Of a stretch of DNA of 64,000 nucleotides, positions 55,066 to 64,000 are shown piece after piece. This DNA is from Gymnothorax reevesii. Its lineage: Eukaryota > Chordata > Actinopteri > Anguilliformes > Muraenidae. The stretch covers positions 31,464,719 through 31,528,718 of the forward strand of contig CM056577.1 of NCBI GenBank assembly GCA_029721435.1, written 5' to 3'. Position 1 is the stretch's first letter, and each line of letters starts with the position of its first letter. A model generated the notes under the pieces. It searched no databases and had not been told where the DNA came from. It was given only the letters and a program-made list of their open reading frames with translations. A program made the translations under genes and the position numbers.

Positions 55066-55950
55066 AGTGAGTCGTTAATTTCTCTTTGTAACCCTAAAGC
55101 AACATTTTCAAAATTAGTTATGTATGAACAATGAAAAATGTTCCATATTCACATTGTGCTGTATAGAAAATTGCTGAATAAAAAAAAAATTAAAACAAAA
55201 ATGTCCCAGTGAATGAATTTTAAAAATTTAGTAGGCTCTTAATGAATGTAATAAATGACATGGTCACTAAATGTAATTATTTATTAGATGATGAGGAATT
55301 TCAAGGTAAAGCAATCGGCTATGACTCACACCTGTTTCGTGTTAATATTGGGGGGAAAATTTAAAGAATTTTCGCCTTGTGCACAGCAACCTACAGGAGT
55401 TTATTAATTAATCTTAGCACTACTTTGATCAGTTAAATTGTTTGACCTGGTGCAATTAGTTACTTGCAATGCAGCATGGATATGGGGCTTTCATTCCCTA
55501 TGGCAGGCATTGCTCTCATAATGTGATGTTAAAGGGTTAAAAAATATGATTAATTAAGAAAAATGAACAGCTTTATAGCATTCTGGAGTTGCAATTGCTG
55601 GTTGCAATGAAAACCAGCATTTACAATGGACCCCTGGGACTGAGTTTGAGTGCCACTGACTGCAGTTTTACTGTTTTCCTGGAAAGACGTGCAAATGAAC
55701 ACTGACTTACTGTCACAAGCTAAGTACATGTCAGTAAACAGGTCTCCAGTGCACAGAGGATGCGTTTTTATATTCATCTGAAGTCCGTGAATTGAGCAGA
55801 GATATTCAGTAATAAATAAATTGTACTGTCTTACTCCGCAATGCTCGAGCGAAATGAAACAGGTTTCCTTTCTCGACTCATTGCCGCCCTCCTGTGGTTT
55901 CATTGGAGCTGCATCAAGTTCATACTGAGCGAAATAATAGTGTGTAGATT
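55066..55950. other. Unique sequence with an hAT-like fragment
   Basis: Bases 55586-55662 (GGTTGCAATGAAAACCAGCA...GAGTTTGAGTGCCACTG) resemble the right end of the hAT MITE at 15435-16082. Otherwise nothing recognised. Confidence 0.45.
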
Positions 55951-56149
55951 GGGCATGGCATGGACAACTCCAGTCCTGAAGGGCCGCAGTGCCTTCAGGT
56001 ATTCGGTGCATAAGTGATTATAAGTCACTGGTTGGTTTATTAATACACACATTTTGATTTCCTGACATTAATTGCCTTCTCTGACTAACTGGAGATCTCA
56101 AAGGCCTGCTCACATTGAGGCCAGCCAGGACTGGAGTTGTCCATCCCTG
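55951..56149. mobile_element. hAT-like MITE, about 200 bp
   Basis: ATGGACAACTCCAGTCCTG at the left is inverted as CAGGACTGGAGTTGTCCAT at the right. Flanks GTAGATTG and TTAGATTA agree at 6 of 8 positions. Confidence 0.65.
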
Positions 56150-56878
56150 ATTTAGATTATTGAATAACCCTCCTCTCCCTAAAGACAGATGATGCTATTG
56201 TAAAATTTATTCTGCATTCTATTTGTAAAAGCCACCAAAATCTTTGGTATTGAAGACGGCGAAACACAACTGTCTGTGCTTTGTGCCACCTACAGGCCAA
56301 TGGGAGAATTGCAACAATTTTTAAAGTGCCATAAAAAAGTCAAAGAAAGTGCAAAGCGATGTGACACCACTCCCGAGTACCCATATCGTTCATATTTTAG
56401 GCATCTCCCTCATTATTTATTGCACCTGATTTAGCTCAGTTGTGGAGCTCTTGATGGGCTGAAACAGGTGTGTCAGATAAGAAACACATCCAAAATGTGC
56501 GGGACAGCGAAGTCCAGCAGCTGGGTTGAAAGGCACCTCTTCAGAGAACTTATGTGTTTTGAGAAGAGTAAAATCCAGATTCTGAAAGTATCATTTCTAC
56601 CCCTTTGCTTGTTCCAACTGCTCGGATCTTTACATTGGTCTGATTATTTTGCCAGATAAAAGGACTAAGATGTGCTTTTAGCTTTCTGAGAACATGGATG
56701 GAGTATACAGGGGGCTGGAGTTTTACTCTGTGACCTCTAAATGTCCGCCTTAAGCAAAACCTGTAGATGAGGGGGGTGTTTTTCAAAGACGGATCAATGC
56801 ATTAGCCAGGCAACTGCACAGCATAAAAACTAGGAGAGGTCCCTTTAGATTCAGTCCGTGTTCCAGATTTGGGAGGGT
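56150..56878. other. Unique sequence
   Basis: No gene or repeat recognised. Confidence 0.4.
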
Positions 56879-56886
56879 TCTTTGTG

Positions 56887-57419
56887 CAGGGGCGTAGATT
56901 TAACTGAGAGTTGGTGGGGACGGAGACACGGCCTTTATGACAATTAGTCCTGGCCAGTTCTCAATCATTTTCCTTCATCGACGCATTTTCAAATTATCGT
57001 AATTGGCAACTGAAGACACGGTTCCTCTCCATATGTGATCTAACAGCATCCAGCGATGATACAGTGGGGTAAATTAAGTTCAGAAAATTAATTTACTGCT
57101 TGCTTGTGAGTCGATAGGTAAGCAATTTTGAATAACGTTGATTTAAACACAGCAAATACGCATCCTGATGACCGATTGCCGTCTTACTTAAGTGTTGATG
57201 CAACACTGAAGTTTTTGCAGTCCATAATGAACAGGAGCTGCTTGTTCTCTCCGATTAAAGAGTTAAATCGCATATGGAGAGGAACCGTGTCTTCAGTTGC
57301 CAATTACGATAATTGGAAAAGGCGTCGGAGAAGGAAAATGATTGAGAACTGGCCAGGACTAATTGTCATAAAGGCCGTGTGTCCGTCCCCACCAACTCCC
57401 AGTTAAATCTACGCCCCTG
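56887..57419. mobile_element. hAT non-autonomous element, perfect 8-bp TSD
   Basis: Ends CAGGGGCGTAGATTTAACT and its complement. Arms pair over more than 140 bp with few mismatches (also ACACGGCCTTTATGACAATT and GACACGGTTCCTCTCCATATG). The target duplication TCTTTGTG is exact at 56879-56886 and 57420-57427. The 92-codon plus-strand frame inside has no known domain. Confidence 0.92.
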
Positions 57420-57427
57420 TCTTTGTG

Positions 57428-58386
57428 CCACTGTCCATTTATGCTTTTTGCCTCCTCTCTGCTCATGCTATTACAGGGAACTTTAATTTTCACTTTCGTC
57501 AGTTACAAGAGTTTGATACTCATGCATACGATTGTCTTCACATGTGCTATTGTGCTTCCCTATAAAGTGTGTGTTCACTGCTGTTCTTGAGACCTCAAGA
57601 AAGATTTATATTTTGTTGAGAGAAAAAGCACCCCTGGGGTGTCCTGTACTCATACACATGCACACACACACACACGCACACACACGCACACACACGCACA
57701 CACACACTCACGCACACACACACACGCACGCACACACACACACACACGCACACACACGCACGCACGCACGCACGCATACACACACACACACACACACACT
57801 TGTTTGAAGCAGCCAGTGGGGATATTTATTTATTGTCTGCTCAAGACAACACATCCAATCAGCCTGAGTCCTGTGGGCCTCTGCAGTGGAGAGGAGCAGT
57901 TATTACAGGGAAGAATGGACCAAACACTGACAGGTCACAGCAGAGCGCTACTTCCTGCTACGTTGTCCTGCTGCTGTCCATGATTGTAATTGGCACTTTG
58001 GGCCTGCTACAAGGGTAGCTACACAGCATAGAGCTGAAGGTCAAAACGAAGGGCTTTCTCTCCCTGTCTCTCTCTTTCTCTCTGTCTCTCTCTGTTTTCT
58101 CCATCACTCACTCTCTGAATTTCTCCATCTGTTTCAGCCTCTCTTTGTGTCTTTTTCCTTCTCTCTCTTCTTCTCTTCCCCCCTCGCTCTCTGTCTGTGT
58201 GTGCATCCAAAAGCAAAACCGTATCTGCCTGTCCATCTTATTTCATTCATCCCAACTGCCTAATTCAGGGAGATGAGGGGAGAAGTGAAGTGGAGGAATG
58301 AGGATGTATTTACACAGGTTACATAGATAACCCCCTCCCCCACCTCTCTCAAAGGTGGAAAGTAATATACTTTTCACATATTTGGG
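57428..58386. other. Sequence with CA and CT microsatellites
   Basis: (CA)n with CACG interruptions at about 57656-57800; CT-rich tract at about 58055-58200. No gene seen. Confidence 0.6.
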
Positions 58387-58625
58387 GGCGGCACGGCTCA
58401 GGAGGTAGAGCGTGTGGTTTAGGAATCAGAGGGTTCCTGGTTTGATCTCCGGCTCCTCCAGAGACCATGTCGAACTGTCCTTGAGGCAAGACACGGAACC
58501 CCCCACTGCTCCTGATGTGCAGGTTGGCGCCTTATATGGCATCCCCTGCCATCAGGGTGAATGTCAGGCATAATTATGAAGCACTTTGTGTCATGTGACT
58601 ATAAATGCAGTCCATTTACACATTT
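58387..58625 (+). mobile_element. tRNA-derived SINE
   Basis: Head GGCGGCACGGCTCAGGAGG with A-box-like GGCTCAGGAGG and B-box-like GGTTTGATCTCC at about 58439. The body has TGTCCTTGAGGCAAGACAC and a GAAGCACTTTGTGT...AATGCAGTCCATTTAC 3' end, a widespread teleost SINE tail. A T run follows. Confidence 0.8.
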
Positions 58626-58695
58626 TTTTTTTACCATACTGAAAATGCCACCCAAGACCAGCCACAATAATGAGCAGGTATAAGATGGTCTAACC

Positions 58696-61350
58696 CAGTG
58701 GTTCCCAAAGTGGGGGGTGCAGAGCAATTGCAGGGGGGGCGCGGGGTGCGGGAAGCAAATTTTTTCCCCCCACTAGAGCTCCGGACACCAACAGAAAATT
58801 ATTTGCATACAGCAAATCAGCTACCTTGTTCCGGACTACTGAAGGAGTGTCTTGAGACAGTTTAATTTTTTCTGTCTTTACTGGCCTTGCACCGAGGTAC
58901 GGTCTCGGAACCACTGACTGCACAGTCCATTCGCTGCCCAGAATTCTGCGATTACATCGTAAATGCCAGCGTTACTCTCAACATAACTGTTGGCCAAATC
59001 ATTCATCTCGCCTGCTATTTTCAGAAAGAATTTGTTATGAATGTGGTTCTTCAAATATTTGAAGCTGGTAAAATGAGCTGGGTACAATCAATGTAGTCTA
59101 GCGATACCCAACTCGCCGCTTTTTTATTATGCACAGATCTGGCATATTAATAATAAAATGGTAAGTGACACCGAACAAAATCCGATGAATATAAAGCAGA
59201 AATAACCGAGATTGCGTCATCTTATTCTCGATAATATGAATGCTCTGTAGGCCTACAGATTATTTTTATCTAGCCGCGCTACTGAATGTTACGAGCATAT
59301 CGGCAGGTTTGGCAAGTGGTGTTCATGAATTTTTTTCGCACTTCGCTGTCGGCTGTTAATATAGGTTGATAATGGTGCTTTCTTCCTGCATCATAGAAAC
59401 ATAATTTTAAGTAGACGGCTATACTCAGGCAGAGGGGTGTGATACAGCCTAATGATTTTATACTTTAAAAGAGGTTTTGAATTATTAAATCTTTGTGTCC
59501 TTCATTTGAAAATTACGGTGGCCAATTCCAAACCTGCCAATCATTTTTAATGTTTCCAGCTTGGCTAGACAAAAATTATCTGTTCAGTGCATTCATTTTT
59601 TCTGACGTGATCTCAGCTATTTTTACATTCATGAGTGCAAGGCCACTGAAGCGTGAAAAATTTTACTGTCTCGAGACACTCCTTCAGCAGTCCGGCACAA
59701 GGTCGCTGATTGGCTGTATGCAAGTAAGTTTCTGTTGGTGTCTGGAAAATGCATTAATAGCAATGTTGTTTAATATTAAAAAAAGAAACCTGTTACACTG
59801 AACATAATTACACAGTTAAGGTGCTTGGAAACAGTTACACTTAAAATAATTACACCGTGGTGGTTTGTTATTTTGTTATTTATTTCTCATTCTAAAAGTA
59901 GCCTAGTTGTATTTTATGACAACCTACAGTTTTTGGCATTCTACTTATATTTTTTCAAAAAAGGTTGAGGTTTGTGTTAATTACAAAGTGTGAAATTGTG
60001 AGGGTGCGATCAGGAACCAGTCGCGAGAACCAGGAAATGCAGTAGAACTTGTTTTATTAATAAAGGGGGAGGACCCCCGCAGGGCAGTAGGCAAAAGTAC
60101 AAAGTCAACACTCCGAAAATCAAAATCCAGTTGGGAAAAAATAGGATCGAAAACCAGGGCAGCGATCACAATAATCGTAGTCGGACAGAAATGGGTCTGG
60201 TTCACCGGTACAGGTATGTCAAGGAAGCAAAACCAGAATCCAATGGGCGTAATCCGAATCGTAACCAGGGCAGCAAACTCGTGGTTGGGCAGAAAAAGGT
60301 CAAAACACACAGATGCAACAATAATCCAAAATCACAAAGGCAAAAAATCTAAAGGTCAGGCGGTCCAGTCAGAAAGATAAACACTGAGTAATCAAGGCGA
60401 ATGAAGCGTGGCACAAGAAGACTGAGGAAAACGATCTGACAGAGAGTAGCTGTGAAAAGACACCTAATATACATTTCCAGGGAGATCACATGGTGAGAGA
60501 CACAGGTGCAAACAGTCAGACTGATTACAAGGGAGCAGCACATGAGGGAGAACCTAATCACATGCAATTTAGCAGAAGCCAAAATGCGGACAGGGATCAC
60601 GGGACAAACCTATTCAAAGACATACAGCTCCATTTAAGGAGTTCTAATGTGCATAGATAATAAAAAAAGGACAGCGTGATAAGACGTGGAGCTTCCACAG
60701 AAAATGCAGCAAAGGCAATCAGGGAGAAACAAGAGGCGGAGACTAGAACAGGGCGTGTGCTGAGAGCTTGTTAATCAATCAGTAAGTGAAACCATACAAT
60801 CCCTTGGTGCTTGTTAGTAAGTTAGTATTATATACAATGTTAGTTGGAGTTGGTAACTTCTAGCGAAAATAACAAACTGTTAGTATGGTTAGTAAGATAA
60901 AAAAGTATGGTGAAGTAAGCAAACGAGATAGGAAGGAAGATTGAAATCCAGAATCCAATAAATCACCCGAAGAGTGACACGCAGGACTGGGCTGTGTGCA
61001 ATGACAAGACGAAAGACCAGACGGGGAGACAAAATGCAATACATAATGGAGAACATGAACCGGAATATGACTATGGCGAAATGCAAAACATGGAAAAGTA
61101 CACATTAAGACAATACATGAATAAATCAATACTAAACGAACCCAATACATAATTCTAAGAATAGTCAGACATGGCAAATATCAAAATACACATAAGTCAG
61201 TCCGAAAAATCAAGGCATGAACATGGTCAAGGCAGAACAGAACATGAAAACAAAATATGTGTATTACCTGTTTTTTTTGGGGGAGGGGGGGGGCTTAAAT
61301 TTTCTTATATACCAAAGAGGGGCCCAGCAGAGAAAGTTTGGGAACCACTG
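58696..61350. mobile_element. hAT element split by LTR E copy 3
   Basis: Ends CAGTGGTTCCCAAAGTGGG and AGTTTGGGAACCACTG are hAT/Charlie-like. No 8-bp duplication is evident. An internal inverted repeat pairs about 58785-58890 with 59640-59750 (GGAGTGTCTTGAGACAGT against ACTGTCTCGAGACACTCC). No clear transposase. Bases 59997-61252 are an LTR insertion. Confidence 0.65.
59997..61252 (-). mobile_element. LTR-type retroelement repeat E, copy 3 (minus strand)
   Basis: The minus strand reads to ...ATCGCACCCTCACA with an AATAAAAC signal (about 60053-60060). It has the same TTAGTAAGTTAGTA-type block at about 60810-60900 and the AGAGGCGGAGACTAGAACAGGG phrase (two parts) at about 60733 as copy 1. A minus-strand 105-codon frame shares its SGDLLDSGFQ segment with copy 1 (SGDLMDSGFQ), but this may be non-coding. 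Confidence 0.55.
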
Positions 61351-63297
61351 CGTTAGCTAGCGAGACGGCTTTAACATTACTTTATGTTTTCTAGCGAGTT
61401 GCTTAATTTAGCTAACGGGTTAAGTAGTTATGAGTCTGTAATTTTAGGTTCAACGTTTGATTGCTAATATTTGGGGAACTGTCAGTTCGTCACTCTCCAC
61501 AATCAATAGTCAGTAGTGATTAGTGTAGTGTCGTGTAGAAGATCTGATAGCTGCACAAAGTTTGTCCTTGCAAGAAATGCAAGAGTACAAGTTGGCTAAT
61601 GAGTTAGATGGCAAGCTGGCAAAGTTAGCTGGCTAATAACCAGGGCAGTTGCTTGGAATTTTGGGCCCCTTGAAAGAATATCAGTGTGGGCCCCGGCTCC
61701 CGACTTTTCATTGCCTTTTTTTATGACAATGGCTGTTATTCATTTTTCTGTTTCTCGTTGTTCTTCACAGTGCTAGATGCAATACACCCAATTTTTCCTC
61801 TATTTTTTGTTGTTACGATTAACCACTCAGCACAGAGTCAAGAGTGTTATTATGCAAATTCTGAATTATTAGATGTGGCACATATTCACAAAAGAGGCTA
61901 CCTGAAACCACATTATTACAGCTAGTCTGATCAGAAATAAATGTTCAATTAACCACTCAGCAAATGGGTACTGGGTATTCTGTTGTCAAACATTGAGCGC
62001 TGATGTGCAACAGACAATAACTCAAAGTTATGCTGGCTAAAGATACAACACAGGGTGGAGCTGTTATAGTGAAATCACAAAAGGTAGCTATGTAACTTAA
62101 CTACTTGAATTTCTTGCAAGTAATATTGACAACACTATGAAATACTTTCTTGTAAAATAAATATCAAAAACTATAATTTTAAGTCTTCCCTTATGTCAAC
62201 TTGAGCTGAAGTTATTTTGTTTGTTCACATCTTAAGGTATTTGAAGTCAAACTGTTTGCTTAACTGACATTCAATTGACAGTCTGGCAAGGCAATTACGC
62301 CTCTCTTGGGTTGTTGTAGCTGTAGGCTACAGCTATGATCTGGTTTACTATTCCCTTCCCAAACTGAAGTAGCCTTGCTTTGGGGAGATGGGCCTCGCTC
62401 TGTCAACAGGATGGATAGTGACTTAAGTAGACTTATAAATAAGTCCAGCCAATTTTGCCATTTAATTATATAATTCAAATGGCTGAGAGACTGACCAATA
62501 TGTAAGCAACTGCCATCGGTACAACAGTTCTCTAATAAATCTAAACAGCCGACCAGTTTCTGCCGCACTCACTCACCATCAAAAACATCTTCAGACTGCT
62601 GATGGTGAGGGTCTACTGTTGGGTCAGGTTCAGATGAAGGGACCACAGCGGATTCAGGAGTGGCAGTGCAAAGAGGTTTAATTATTACATTTCATATTTC
62701 TTTTGTAAACATTTAAAATTATATTTTATGTACCAACTAATGAAGAACTAACATACCTAACATTAGTCTTGGATTAAACCAAATTTAAATGGGCTTCTCT
62801 CACAGTACCATACCTCTAAGCACACAGCTTCACTTTGATATTGTATGAGGGGGGGCAAGCTCTGTAAAGTTACCCCCTGCGTTAACAAGACTTATGGCAA
62901 CAGAATAAAGTAGCAGTTTAGTTTTAGTGAACACTTTTGTAAGAAGGTAAAATGTACGCCTTGTCAAGCGATTGTTTCAATTACACCTAAGGTTACCACA
63001 CTGACTTCATGTAGTTCGCTAGCCAAACCTAGCCTGTTCAGTTCTGTCAGAGAGCCAAGTATGCAGTAACCACTCATAATAAGGATGGAGGAATGTGTCC
63101 TGCTGCTACTGGATTTTTTGATGATATATTATCATGACTGGCGAATGATGAACATACCGATCATTTCTGTAGATAATACCGTTAATAATGGAGTAATGTC
63201 ATTCTTGTCAGGCGATTATTTACTCAGCCGATCGCATGTTACATTAACATAACGTTAGCAGCTGAATTACCGGCCTGAACAGGTAACATAGCAAGCT
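61351..63297. other. Unique sequence, no gene seen
   Basis: AT-rich; no supported ORF, SINE or TIR pair. Confidence 0.45.
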
Positions 63298-64000
63298 ATT
63301 TAACATAACATAACATAACATAACATGACATGACATGACATGACATGACATGACATGACATGAATGGCAAGAACAGGCCTTTCAGCCCAACTAAGCTTGC
63401 CAGTTTCTTTATACTATTGTGAATATATCCCTTCAGATACTAAATGACTCAATGATATCTAGCTTTTGGTCAAGCCTGCTCTTGAAAACCCCCAAGGTCT
63501 CTGCCTCAACAATATGGTCAGATAAGCTATTCCACATTGAAATTACTCTTTGGGTGAAGAAATATTTCTGAATATCGGTGCTAAATTTACCTTTGGTCAA
63601 CTTCCATTTGTGACCCCGAGTTCTACTCCCAACACTTGGTCGAAGGAATCCTACATGATTCACTTTGTTAATCCCTTTAACATATTTAAAGACCTCAATT
63701 AAATCACCCCTGAGTCTCCTTTTCCTAAGACTAAAGAGATTAAGGATCTTCAGCCTCTTCTTGTAGCTTTCATCTTTTATACCTGGAATAAGCTTGGTGG
63801 CTCTTCTCTGAACTTTCTCTAGAGCCTCTATATCTCTCTTAAAGTATGGTCCCCAGAACTGTACACAATACTCCAGGTGGGGTCTAACGAACGTGTTGTA
63901 CAAAAGAAGCATCACCTCCTTAGATTTGTACTCAATAATTTTGGCACTGTATCCTAGCATCCGATTAGCTTTTTTAACTGCTACGGCACAATGGCTAGAA
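63298..64000 (-). pseudogene. CR1/L2-like LINE copy 3, reverse transcriptase 3' end (runs off window)
   Basis: A 175-codon open minus frame at 63433-63960 is the best-preserved LINE piece here: [36 protein letters not shown] and [16 protein letters not shown] are the CR1-type C-terminal domain. The 5' part lies beyond 64000. The 3' tail is a pentamer array (63298-63362). Similar copies at 3999 and 18443 share its orientation. Confidence 0.88.

Noticed and set aside
55550..56011. 153-codon minus ORF
   Set aside because: Overlaps hAT-like fragments and shows no domain or splice context.
57128..57406. 92-codon ORF inside the hAT MITE
   Set aside because: Formed by the inverted-repeat arm; no transposase motif.
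57532..57983. Overlapping ORFs across the CA array
   Set aside because: Microsatellite artefact on both strands.
63433..63960. 175-codon minus ORF as a host gene
   Set aside because: Sequence is a CR1/L2-like LINE reverse transcriptase C-terminus with a LINE tail; two more copies are in the window.
1..64000. CRISPR arrays, operons, ribosome-binding sites, rRNA
   Set aside because: Vertebrate-type DNA; tandem arrays present are microsatellites and minisatellites without CRISPR spacing, and no rRNA sequence was recognised.

Overview
The window looks like a gene-poor stretch of ray-finned fish (probably teleost) nuclear DNA. This rests on AT-rich sequence, long CA/GT microsatellites, no dense ORFs, and a repeat mix typical of fish: CR1/L2-like LINEs, a Tc1 element, hAT, Kolobok, piggyBac and Harbinger-type MITEs, tRNA-derived SINEs, a Penelope-like element and Ty3/gypsy LTRs. 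I cannot name the species.

Only one host coding segment is supported: a first coding exon on the minus strand at 13765-13966, with a perfect splice donor. Its peptide resembles the N-terminus of the POU-homeodomain factor POU6F2. On this reading, 1-13764 is the first part of a large intron, and everything right of about 14 kb is 5' untranslated, promoter or upstream intergenic DNA. The zone around the exon (8.6-15.4, 16.1-18.4 and 21.4-25.6 kb) is relatively poor in mobile elements. It holds several CpG-rich or mixed-composition blocks that are candidates for conserved regulatory DNA.

Layout: 1.6-2.4 kb Kolobok-like MITE with a nested retroposon; 3.2-3.8 kb degraded copy of a repeat seen twice more; 4.0-4.4 kb LINE 3' end; 4.8-5.6 kb minisatellite and CA repeat; 6.4 kb small MITE; 7.6-8.6 kb AT-rich array split by a SINE; 13.8 kb exon; 15.4-16.1 kb hAT MITE; 18.0 kb a 92-bp near-perfect palindrome; 18.4-21.4 kb LINE interrupted by a dead Tc1 transposon; 23.7 kb SINE; 25.6 kb solo LTR; 26.2 kb broken THAP-domain fragment; 27.1-28.75 kb gypsy gag/protease remnant; 28.75-33.0 kb DNA-transposon remnants, foldback elements and a 1.8-kb composite transposon; 34.9-45.9 kb dense nest of DNA transposons and LINE/SINE pieces interrupted by six minus-strand LTR-type insertions (counting the pair of about 530 bp); 46.9 kb MITE; 48.2-50.5 kb second composite transposon; 50.6-51.3 kb CA/GT arrays; 52.3-53.2 kb Penelope-like element with inverted arms; 53.4-55.1 kb Kolobok-like element; 56.9-57.4 kb hAT with a perfect target duplication; 58.4-61.35 kb SINE, then an hAT split by an LTR; 63.3-64.0 kb LINE running off the window.

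No intact transposase or reverse transcriptase remains, so mobile elements here are fossils or non-autonomous copies. Nested insertions give a relative age order in many places. I found no CRISPR array, operon or true RNA gene. All family names come from reading TIRs, target duplications and protein motifs by eye, without database searches.
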